This document shows, piece by piece, positions 1 through 11,345 of a DNA stretch of 64,000 bases. The notes beneath the pieces are model-generated. The model ran no database searches and was not told where the DNA came from. It saw only the letters and a list, made by a program, of their open reading frames with translations. This DNA comes from Anarhynchus alexandrinus. Its lineage: Eukaryota > Chordata > Aves > Charadriiformes > Charadriidae. The DNA lies in assembly GCA_008711295.1 (NCBI GenBank), contig VUYV01000014.1, positions 8,073,486 through 8,137,485 on the forward strand. Reading direction: 5' to 3'. Made by a program: the position numbers and the translations under genes. Each line of letters begins with the position of its first letter. Position 1 is the stretch's first letter.

Positions 1-48
1 GATGCTCTTCATGGTCCTTTCAACCCTAAACCATTCTATGATTCTATG
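1..48 (+). mobile_element. CR1 LINE, 3' end only
   Basis: The window opens inside the last bases of a CR1 non-LTR retrotransposon. The segment reads as the CR1 3' untranslated end (TGGTCCTTTCAACCCTAAAC), followed by two exact copies of the CR1 terminal octamer ATTCTATG at 33-40 and 41-48. The octamer end shows that the element runs on the plus strand and that its body lies left of the window. CR1 copies normally end in this octamer rather than in poly-A, and they are the dominant LINE of birds. Nothing coding remains here. Confidence 0.85.
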
Positions 49-3000
49 AAAATGCCTCAAGATATAATGGCTTTGTGTCCCATCTGAGAAGCTCAAAAGT
101 GTGTACATCCCATCTGAGAAGCTATCGGTTTTCTTATCGACCAACCTTGGCATCTATTCAACTGAATATGTATTTAATTTTCTTACATTCACTGGAGGAA
201 TCTCAGCTGGAAAAATCAGGCAGGCATCTATTCCCTGCTTCTGAATCAGCAGTACAAAGATTTGCAGATATCAAAGAAAACTTGCCCCTATTTTTTAACA
301 TTTAAGAATCTGCTGGTTTTGCTGCTTTGTGGTTAGCTGGTTGCCTGTGTTTGCATGTGGAAATCTTTGTTCTTGTGCTGTGTTGTTTCTCTGGAATGCT
401 ATGACCAGTTGTTTTTGTTTGTTCATACTCGGGTGGAGCTGACTGTCTAATTGGGTAAATATTTGCAATGTTATACTTGCATGCACAGAAGACAAAGAGG
501 GCTGGATTCCTGTAGACATAAATGGCCTTTCACACCAGCCTGGTAATGTAAAGGCTTAAATAAAACTGATAACTACAAGGCCACTTCTTATGGTCAGACC
601 ATATAAAGTGGATTTAGTATAAATAACAGTCGAGTCCATATTTATTTCTAATTACAGATAGAATATATTTTCTAGTTGGAAGGTCTTGTGATTGCAACCA
701 TGAATGGGGAAGCTGCCTTATTTACTGAGTTCATGTTCAAAAGCGCTTGACTTCCACTGGGACAGCCCTGTTGAAAAACAAGGCACTTATTTACCAGCCT
801 GTCTTTGGATATCAAGGGTGAGTTTTCCACAGATGTAGAAATGTCCTAAGTGAACATTAATAGATCCGAATGCCTGAAGCTGTTTGGAAAATTGCAAGCT
901 TGTGGTGCTCATGGAAGGCGTGTTTGTATATATAATTAATACCTTGTATAAACCTCACCAGGTGACTATTGCATGTGTTATCATTAGCTAAGCTACAAAG
1001 TACACTATAAAGATCTACACACGTATGAACAGATTGTAATGAAGACTTATGACTGAAGAGACTGTCAATAGGTAATTGAGCCTTTCTTCGTGCAAAGTTT
1101 AATAAAAATGGTTGTGACATAGGGAAAAGTGAAACCAAACTCCACAGCTGAGGTGTTGTGTAGACCTGACCCTAGTTCAGCCCCTATGTAGCTGTAGCTA
1201 TGAAAGCCTGGAGCTTATCATGAACTGATTTATCCTGCCTAGTCTTGAAAGAATTGCATAGTCTCATAGTGCCATTGCTTCACACATGCCTTAAGGGAAC
1301 AGGTGCCTGTCTGTAGGTCTAAGAAAAAACTTTAATATATGAGACTTTTATTTTATTTAATATTATTTGTCTTGTTTGAAATTCTCACTATTTTCTTCAA
1401 GGTTCAGCTATTTGTTCTTCGTCTTCAAAAAATAAATAGGAGTAATTTAGAGTTTCAACTCCATAGCGCCAAGCAGTGATCCTCTTACACTGGCTGGTAT
1501 CTTGCTTCATTATTAGTTCCACTGGGTTTGTTGCTACTAATTGTGGTGCAAAGTATCCCTCAGACTGAATAAAACTTCCCAATCTGTTTTAAGCCTTTTA
1601 TTACGACAGCACAGCCATCCACTCCTCCAGTCCCCCTCATTCTTTACTGCAGATCCCAGATTTTTGTCTTCCTTTACAACGTGTGTATTGAAGCTCAGAT
1701 TGTCTCTGAGCAAGCATTCATTGACCAGGTAGTCAGCCCTATCTCTACTCCCGCATAGTTATTCCTGTTGCCAGTCCCTACATTGTGCTCGCAGATCTCC
1801 CTGTGTAATCATTCTGTGAAGCAGAATGGGCACGTGAGCCAGATAACACCGATTGCCTTGCCGTTTTCGGCTGTATCCCTTCTTTGATCTAATCCATATC
1901 TCATCCTTCCCTACGAATGGTGTGGTGAGTGGGAATAAGCAGCTACAGAGGGATGGAGCCTGCGAGGTCAGTTGTACCAATGCCTGTTTTGCCCTCCCTG
2001 CTTGGAAAGTGTGTCTCACTTCAGTTCACCACCAAACCATTTCACAAGGGTTGTGCTGAAAAGTCTCTTATGAGCTCATACCTGGCAACTGATGGCAAAC
2101 CAACTCTAACTCATCTTGCTGTTGGGGTCTTTGTGAGCTCCTTTGTAGATTCTTGTAAGCTCATGTTGAGTATTTCACTCAGTCACATGTAACTGGAATT
2201 TATAAAAAAGCACTTATGATTCTGTGTTTTTCCTTGCTGCCTTCATTCTGAAAACACCGTGAACTTATTTGCTTAGTGACCTTTATCCGGCTGTAAAATC
2301 AGGTTAAAATTGGTCAGTGGTTTTAAAGGTATAGGATAAGTAGGAAAGCAAATACTAGACAAGGCAGCAAGGCTGAATAAATCTCTTTTCATTAAGAAAG
2401 CAGGCTAAAAATGGTACCACTTCCCTTATCCCACTCGATATTGGTTAACATAGTAAATATATACAGACAGTCTTCCTTGTGATTTTGAGATCAGTATTAC
2501 CAATCCTATTTCTCTACAGTGCTTTTCCTGCTTCTTGGGTGTAAACAATCTGAAGAAATAGTAGAGCACCACCCAATCCTCATCTTCTGGCAGCCACCCA
2601 TGGAAATTAGTTCCTCCTTCAAGTCTTGCCTTTTCTCCGAGTGCTGCATTTAGTCATGCTGGTGATATTTGTGTGAGTGGCCTAGGACATTTCTCACGCT
2701 CCATCAGACCTTTATCCCACCATCACTCTGTTTTCTGAATACTTCCATTTGATTTTGCCCCAAGATTTGGACAAACCTTTCTAACCTGGATTACATACGT
2801 ATTTCATTGACTTTACTGTGAATGCTCATCTGAGTTGGACAAGCAGAATTTGTCCTGTTGTTTAGTCTTGGGATATTACCAAGGACTCATTTAAGTAGCA
2901 GAGAAGCTTTCATGAGCTTGAGGAAGGACTATGTGCTTTTCTGCTTCTACTCAACTACCTGGATCTGCTAGGAGTCTTGTCCATTCACAAAAGAAGTTTT

Positions 3001-6000
3001 GTCATGAATATCTGGTATTTGGATTGGCAGCCAGTCAGAAATGCCTTACTGCTCAATGACTTTCCCCACAAGCAAAAGTTAAATTTGCACTTGAAATTTT
3101 TAAACACATGTTTAAAGTCCACAACCTAATTTGCTGAGGGAGGTCATTAACATTTTACTTTGTATTAGGAAATACCCTAAATACCAATAAATTTCAGTGG
3201 GAAAAGCAAAAACCTGGGTTTATTCCAAAAGATTCATTCATGAAAAATTCTGTTGAATGAAAAAGGAAATTTACATTTTTTTTAAAGACTTACTATATTT
3301 GGTATGAGTGTTTTAGTCTAGGCTAACTGTACGTTTTACAGATAACTATTAATTCAACTGATGTTTGAGATAACAGTATAATAAATACTGTAAGAATTAT
3401 TGGCATATCTTTAATGTTCCTGTCTGCCTAACATATCTGGATTCTCTGTAGAAATAAACCCTGCTGCTATTTCATGTTGAAGATGAAATATGTCCATCAA
3501 TATCTTTCCTAGGGGAACAGAGAGAACAGGGACTGGGAGAAGGTTGTTGAGCAAACACACTCCTCATGAGGAGGAAACTTGCACGGAAGCTTGTCTTTAA
3601 CTCTTCCTAAGCAGTGGAGCGTGTCATTGCTTTTGCAATAAACCATTTTTCAGGAACAGATACAAACCAGGTGGAAAACAATTAAAACCACAACTTTATG
3701 TACTACTGCCGATCAAACAGCTTTACTCAGTCTTTTTGAAAGAATACTCTTCAGCATGAAAAAAAAGGACTGGCAGAAGTGCAAGGAGAACAGAGAATAT
3801 TCATGACCAGTGGAAGCACGGTTGGCCTTTTGCCCTGGAGAAATGGCTTGATGAGAAGATCTGCTTAAACCAAGCATTAGAAAAATAATTTGGACCTAGA
3901 CTTGAGTTAATGACGTTTAGCAAAACTGCCGTAAAGGCGTTTTTACTGCCCAGAGTGATACTGAACTGAATGAATGCTCTAGGCATCTGTTGTGAGCTAG
4001 CCCACAGCTGCACAGTTGATCAATCCTACCTTTTGGGAAAGCTTGAATTTGTACTGCAATATGAAATTTTTAGTTCAGGTCTTTTGCAAAGATTTGTTCC
4101 CAATAGCTAAAATCCTGTTTGACTCGCCTCTTGCAGTTCCTGTACAATTTACTGCATTAAGAAGGCAAACAAAGCTTTATCCTCCTCTGGAGAGTGATTA
4201 GGAACAGATCCACTGACTCAACTGGTCAAGAGGACAAAACCCAAAATTTGGTTCTTTATTCCAAACTAATGCACATAAAACTTCTCTCCTTCCCACAGTC
4301 CGATGTAGTAGGTGTGAACACGTGACTAAAACACACGAGAAAATACAGCAAACCTTAATATTTATGACTGGATTAGCTACTGTAGCAGTGTTGCTAGTGA
4401 CTTCTTTTGCTGGGAACCGCAATGTTTTCTTTTCTTTTTTCTTCAAACTGCCTGAGCCATAGCTGTTTCACACTGATTTCCTATTTCCTTTCCTCATTTA
4501 GTCCATCTGATAATGCCACCAGATATTATTTCATCTCCTCAGAAGACCGAAAGAGGGAGGATCCAAATCTGGTTTAAATTCGCTTTCCTCTGCTCACCCC
4601 TTAATCTGTGTCGAGTTACGCTGGATATGCTGTTCTAAGAGACAGCTCAGGCTTCTTTATCTGTCTTAGTAGCACTGCTTTGCTTTTCAAATCAGCAAAC
4701 AAAAAGCCATGCCTTAAATAAGCCACTTAATTATCTTTTGTTTTGGATCTTTTTGGTGTTTTATTTTCTAAAGATAATTTGGATACCACTGATAATCATT
4801 AAAACATGTATTTTTCCTTGTAGATCATAAATTGAATGGACAGTTTGTAGTCATTTGTCTGCCATTTCAATGTGGAAATCAATTCTCAGTTATCTACGCA
4901 TGGCTTGTCTGGATTGCGGATTAACCAGGCTGGGGATACACTGACCTCAGTTCATTTATTACGTGGAAAGTTGACTTCAGACCAGTAGGCTGTATCGATT
5001 CAAGCAGAGTGTTGCACGAACGTCTGTCAAATCCATGGCTCCCTCCAGCTCAGCAGCAGATTATCTGCGTCACGGCTGTGTGAAGGCCTCTCCAATAGCC
5101 TCTGCAGGCTCCGACAGCGGTGTGCAGAATCAGCTGTCATGATCAGACTCCTAAAGGAGCACTGGAGAGAGCAAGGCAGAGATATAACACTTCTTTGCAC
5201 TCTTACCTTGAATCAAGCTGGGCTTATTTACACTCTGGGACCTCTGGTAGCATCTACAAAGCCCCTCAGCTGTCTGAAGCTGAGAAAACAATCTCCTTTG
5301 CTCCTTAAACTTCCAGCACAGGTGAGATTTCACAGCTTTGAATAAACTAATTAGTTACTAGTTAGTTTAATTTAGTTAGTACTAAACTGGAGTAGACTGA
5401 ATACACTGTGCTTGTAGGCATTGCTGCTGTTGCCAAAAACTGGTCATGGCTACAACAAGCTCTTGTTCCATGTGTTTCCCCGCTGGTGGCCACAGCAAAA
5501 GGGTTTTCCTTTTCACCTTCAGCAGCAAACATGGACTGCTTGACCATAATTTGTATTTACTTTAAACTAATAAAATGTGGTGAGTTTAGGCCTTAATGCA
5601 GGTCATCGGTTCAATTTTAAGTATTTAGGTGTTTAAATAATAGACTCTGTATTAAAATGATATCATCAAAAAGGATCTAGTTTGTTTTGTTTAATTGAAA
5701 GAAAATATAGATTTGTATTTACCTTGTTACCTTTATCTTTTATTATTCCAAAGAGATTGTGAATAGAGGTGCTATCTTACCTTTAACTGTGTTCTTGCAG
5801 TCTTGTAATCAGTCAAAACAGTAATTTATGTTTCTGTTGAAATCAGGTGAGAAGTAATTAACTCGAATATTACATCCATGTCTTTGCATCTCTTTCATTT
5901 TCAGGAAGTGTCTGCACTAGCAGGTTTTTTTTTTTTAATTTCAGACTCTTCAAAACTTCTGAGCTTCTACAGGAAAGCCAGCGCTGTCAGCGCCATACGG

Positions 6001-9000
6001 GAGTGCTTGAAGCCTGGCAGAACTAAGTCCCACAAGTTCAATCCTGTACATGTTGAAGTTGTTGGCCATGTTCACACTGACTTCAATGTGACAATTGGAA
6101 TCTTGGGGTGTCAGGATTATTTTTCCCATTGAATTACTGGTCCTGGTGTTTAGGATATTTCCCCATTCTGCCACACACATCCAGAAGTTGTTTATTTGTC
6201 TGTATGTGCTTCTGGCAGTCTCTATTCCTAGATGACCTATTTTTGCAAGAATCGAATGCTTATGTTGGCAGGAGGTTTTTATTGGTCCTTGCTGGGCTGA
6301 TGTGCTGACACTGTTGCAGTGAGAGTGCTCACGGTCAATGACAGTGCAAGCCCTGGCTAAGCAAACTCATTACCCGCCGACTCTGCAGAAGCTCCTGTAC
6401 CAACTGCTTACTAGCAGCGTGCACTCAAGAGGATGGGCTCATACAGGTGCGTTTTCTTTTAATAGAAGCAAGGCTAACTCCAAGGCTAACTAGCGAGCAC
6501 GGCCAGTTTAGTGATGGAAGAGAGGAGTTGCTGTGCAGAGCACACTAGTAAAGGAACAAGGACACCCTCCTTTTGTCCTTTTTTTGTACTGAGTCACTTA
6601 TAAGTCATGGTTTCCTCTGTAGTTTCATCTTAGTCAGCTAAAAATATTAAGGGTGTGACAGATCAGCAGAGGTCAGGTGAGACTGGATGGAAGGGGAGGA
6701 GTTGCTCTCATTTAGATTGTTTTTTTCCAAAACAAAGATGGTCACACCTCTAATAGCTACACTCAGCTGTGTTTTCAGGTAATCTTAATAATAGGTTGCT
6801 AGAGTGCTTAGCTTGTTCAATCCATTCAGTAATTAGAGCCAGCACCGAAGTTATAAAATTGAGTGTGGGGTGAGGTCTTAATGAACATAGTAATTTGGCT
6901 CCAAGTACAGCTCTGTACAGCTTCCTTATGTACAGCTTCCTCTTAGATGGAACTGGGCAATCATCAAATAGAGCAAATATATGTGGCAGCTGATGACAAA
7001 AATTGAGCATTTAAGTGGCCATCAATAAGAATTTCAGCTATGCAGGTTGAGGAAAGCAGAACTAGCAATACTCAAGCCGGATTAGCTCTTTCTCAAAGTC
7101 TCAAAGTGCTGAGAACTTTGTGTTTTTATTCAATATTAAGGCTGATACCCTCCAGCAATATCCACATGCTGAGGCAATGTTTTTAATGACTCAGGGAAAG
7201 ACGCTGTCTACTGAATCACCAATATCCAAACCTGAAGAACCTTTATTTTTTTTTAAAATCTGGATATAATTAAGCATAATCTTGTTCTTTTCATTAGGCG
7301 TGAAATAACCACAGACGATAAGACTCCACTTACATAACAGTAAAAAAGTTACTCGTTTTGGTTTTCTACCACAAAATCTGAAATCTGCAACCTACAACAG
7401 TATGTTGTTTACGAGAACAAGGGATAAAACAAATAACCAGAAGAAATGTATATACAAAATAACTATACTAAATATGAAGACAAGGTTTCTGCTTATGAAG
7501 TTCCTAAACCAGAAGTTGCTAGAAGCTGGGAAAACATTCTGGAGGGCAAACCATGCAAACTTGTGCTGTTCCTCACCCATTGGCCATTGTCAGATACTGG
7601 GCTAGCTGGATTTGATCTAGGATGGCTGTCTTCTGCACTCAGCATATTGCCCGTCTTCTCTGAACGCCTCAAGTAGTTGCATCAAATGTGAAGAATACAC
7701 GGTGGGTGTCCCAGACTGTCCCAAAAAGATTTAATTTAAAAATTGCCCTGTAAACATTGTATGAGGACATGACTAATGTAAGAAGAACAGAGGATGGAAA
7801 TTCAAGGAAAGGCAAAAGTCATTTGTAATCGAAAGTATGTATTTCCCAAGATCTAGAATGTACTAAGAAAGTTCCCCAGGGATGAATGCCATTTAGTTTC
7901 AAAAGTAGACTGAGTAGGAGGTTGGAAAATGCTGTAAAAGAAATGCTCTCACATTTTTATCTGTTGACCTACTAACCTTTTCTTTACAACATCTGTTATA
8001 AGAAGTGCTTTGCAAATAAATTTTTGTTGTTGTTGTTATGGCAGAAATCATTCTGCTCAGATGCTGACTTGTCTGTTTTCCAAGCAGAGATATGCCAGAA
8101 CATCAGCAGAGTCACAGGGATTACCCAATATTTGCCTGCTTAAGTGTTGGCAGTAACTGCTGGCAAAGGGGAAACACCTTTTTTGGCTATGTAGGCTACT
8201 TTCATCATATCGACCAGATTGAGAGTAGCTATAGAGGTGTAGAACAGCTACAGCGATCCAGAAAGAAGGACCCTGAGGCCTTCGGTTTAAGTTCCAGTCC
8301 CGTGCTTAAGCCTATCTTAATCCCAAGTAGATCCCATTACACTGATCTAATCTTAAACAAGTTTACCTGAAATTTAGGTATTGGATGTATTAGAGAGTTG
8401 TGCTGTATTCTCTGCTATACTAAATGGATATCGCTATCTTAATTTTGATGGAATCAGAACCTTTCCAGTGGATAAAGATAGGAAAATAGGATCTGGATCC
8501 AGAACTTTTCACCTCCAAGTTATAAAACTCACAAAGAAAGATGTTCCATTGACTTGCCAATGATGTGTCACCCACATTGAAGGGGCAGCTTTTACCATCA
8601 CAGTGGCATCAAGCTGACTTACCTCTCCTTCCGGCTGCTGATTCCTTCCAGAAGAAGACTAAAGAAGCAATCCAGGCAAGCTTTCCCTCTATCAGGTGTG
8701 CATATTATGTGGCTAGAGGACTGCAGTCACACAGTGGGTGCTGAGTTTAGTTATATACACACAAAAAATAAGGAAGATCACAGCTGAACTCTGTTAAAAT
8801 GCTAATTCAGAACCAGCCTCCTGTTAATCTTTTTGCTGGAGTGATTACATAGCTTGAAAGAGCTAAGAAAGGCCATATAAGCTTTATAGTTATGACAAAT
8901 TGCAAAACAGCTGGAAATAAACAGTGGAAAGGGAAGCACTTTGTTGTGATGTCTGCAGCTGCAAGCGAAGCTAACTTGATGGCTCTGGTGCTGTCGTCAT

Positions 9001-9171
9001 TCTGACTTATCTTTGATTAAGGCATGTGGAACATCAGGAGCCCTGGAACAGTGTTTTATACCTATTTCATAAGTGCCTGGAGTTCCTTGTTAAGTAATGT
9101 GACAGTGTTCTGCTTCTCTTAGCATTTCTGAAGAGAAAGAATTTAGCGTTTTCCCATTCTGCACTATAACA
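49..9171. other. Non-coding, mostly single-copy DNA
   Basis: I see no gene in this stretch. It is AT-rich and full of stop codons in all frames; the open frames are under 95 codons and none resembles a known domain. Small repeats inside it are a 12-bp tandem pair (CAAGGCTAACTC) at 6469-6491, a 13-mer TGTACAGCTTCCT repeated at 6914-6926 and 6929-6941, a T12 run at 5925-5936 and a short (TTG)n run at 8024-8037. No CR1 or LTR copy was recognised after the fragment at the window start, although old diverged repeats could be present unseen. Confidence 0.6.
78..123. repeat. Direct repeat, two 16-bp copies 30 bp apart
   Basis: The 16-mer TCCCATCTGAGAAGCT occurs exactly at 78-93 and again at 108-123. 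The 14 bp between the copies (CAAAAGTGTGTACA) are not repeated, so this is one short local duplication. It begins 30 bp after the CR1 tail but is not part of the CR1 consensus. Confidence 0.7.
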
Positions 9172-9234
9172 GTGACAGAGATGTATGTCTCTGTTACTCA
9201 ATGCCCAATTAACTCTACCTGTTAATTGAGCATT
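9172..9234. repeat. Two adjacent inverted repeats (hairpins)
   Basis: The first hairpin has arms GTGACAGAGA (9172-9181) and TCTCTGTTAC (9188-9197), with one mismatch and a 6-bp loop. The second has arms AATGCCCAATTAAC (9200-9213) and GTTAATTGAGCATT (9221-9234): 14 bp with one mismatch and a 7-bp loop. They are separated by 2 bp. No flanking target duplication or transposase remnant is visible, so I do not call this a MITE. The arms are too short for a typical pre-miRNA. Confidence 0.6.
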
Positions 9235-11149
9235 GTCACAGGGTGCAAGAATTAAAAAAGTCCACTGATAACCACAATAGCTTCTCTTTTAAATGTCCTG
9301 AGTGCCTCTCCTCTCTGCCTCTCTTCTGAGCCACAGCAGACCTCACCGGCGGGCCTGGGAGACTTCGCTGCCTTTTGAGTGCTGCAGAACAAGACATTGT
9401 TATGGGTCTGCTCATGATCCTCCTCCCCGCCTGAGGCTCAGGAGTTTCTCCTCTGGCACTGCTCTCTCCTCTTTGGAAAGCCTATGCCTCCACTACCCAC
9501 CTTGGAGTTGGGGACTCCCTCTCACTCCCACTCCCATCTGGTGCAGCCACTGACCCCGCAGATGCTGTGCTCTGAACTAGCACTTTTCTGGGGAGACAGA
9601 GGCGCTCTGCCCATCGGGGGAAGGAGGTGAGACAGACCGTGGCTGCTTTCCAGCCCTCCTCCTCTCCACGGCCACAGCAGCGAAGCTGTGCAGGCAGTGA
9701 CCACCAACCGGGAGGCAGTGGGAGAGACAGGGCAGTTCAGTACAGTGAGGGGGTGCTAAGTGGTGTGGGAAAGGCACAAGACTAATATTGCTGGTTTGGT
9801 GGATACCATGGCACTGTGGCAATATAAAGTTCATACATAATTCATAAATGTCATACAGTAGCACTGTTTGCGCCATTTACACTTATGGCTGCGATACTGT
9901 AGGGATGCTGCATTTAGCCTCTTGTTAGTTTGTACATGGAAGCACAATATAGCAACAGAAAACCCAGCAGTATTTCCTAGCATTGTTGGTGAAGGCACCA
10001 AAAAAAAGGAAAATATACTTTAAGTGAGAGAAACAGAGCAGTGAGTGACTCTGAACCATTTGCCACCACACACGAGCTTTTCAAGGGCAGCTGACTCCTA
10101 GCCTGGACTGTGAGCACACGTGGCTCTAACCTGCGGTGCTGGAGCTGTTGGAGCTTTTGCCTCGAACTGCCGGTGCAGGTGGCAACGTGCGGGTGGGAGA
10201 AGGGATGTCGGTGTTTATTTTTTTTCTCAGTGGTGAAAAACAGAGGGTTGGGCTGATTGCTTCACCTCTTCAGCATGCAGAGAGTCATTTCTGCACCAAC
10301 ACGGCTCCACCTTTCACTCATGTGGCTGCAAACCCTATAGTCACTCAAGTCTGCATACATTATTCTACGAGCTAAAAACTTACAAAGTTTCAGTTACTTT
10401 TTTGTCACCCCGTTCTACATTTCAGTCTACTTGTAAGGATGGCTGAAAAAGTAACTTCTGCTTTGACTTCCATATGCTGTGGCTGGAATTAATTGTTAAC
10501 TAAGTTTCTTGTGGGGAATGTAATGAAAAATACAGCATTATAGTGATACATTTCTGGCGTGATTTGTGGTTACCAGTGGAAATATTTAATGATCTTTTTG
10601 TATACATAGTAATTGCTTCTTCTGTATCACAATAATAGTTTGCAATACAATTACACTCTTGTTCTTCTTCATATGAGAAATGGGCACAAGTGCAACGGAA
10701 TCAGAAAAGCAGAATGTCCCTCATATCTTTTCAATATTCATCGACTCACTTGAGATTCTGCAGTCTTTTGAATAACACTAGACTTTTATAATCAAAGTGA
10801 TTGTGCAGCCTTAAGATAAACAATTCATAAGATAGCTAAAGTTCATTTTCATAACAAAACTAGGCATTAAGGAGTTATTCCGAAGGCTTTCCCTAAAGGT
10901 AAATACTCTGAGGAATGCAATGCGTTGCAGATAAATCCTTCTAATATAAAGCAGTATATTCTCAGTTACACAGAGATGAGCAACACTCACTTTTCTCTAA
11001 TAAACTTCTGCTGGAACCTGGCTGCTGCTGAAAAAGCCTGTCTCTTTGAACAAAGGAGTCCCTGTCTTGTGAGAGCTCATTACCCATATGATAATACTAT
11101 TCATTTCTCTTGCACTATTCATTGGAGGGGCAGGGGGCTCCTTGCAAAC
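9235..11149. other. Non-coding DNA with a GC-richer patch
   Basis: No gene is visible. The part from about 9300 to 9760 is richer in G+C and gives overlapping open frames on both strands (up to 99 codons at 9577-9876 on the minus strand). They have biased, low-information composition and no recognisable motif, so I read them as chance. The remainder is AT-rich. Confidence 0.55.
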
Positions 11150-11345
11150 ATCTAATTAGGTCTCGCATCATCCCTGAGCAGCTAGTATTATTTTACCCAT
11201 TTTACAGTTATGGAAGTTGGGCAGAGGAGCTGCAGCCAGTGGCCCAGAGCCACCTGTCCTGTCACTTCCCTGGCTAGGAATAGACCTTGGATGTCTTTAC
11301 TCCCAGCTCTCTGTTCCAAGCTGTAAGCCATGACCTCTTGCAGAA
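11150..11345 (+). mobile_element. MIR-type SINE, ancient and diverged
   Basis: The order of sub-motifs follows the MIR consensus. A left part resembles the ATTAA/CTCACAACA region (about 11150-11180). Then come TAGTATTATTTTACCCATTTTACAG (11183-11207), a GGCAGAGGAGCTG-like stretch, GTGGCCCAGAGCCAC, the CTGGCTAGGAATAGACC core and an end close to CTGTAAGCCATGACCTCTT. MIRs are tRNA-derived SINEs spread by L2 before amniotes diverged, and birds keep a small number of old copies. The match is by eye and heavily diverged. It is non-coding and no longer mobile. Confidence 0.6.
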
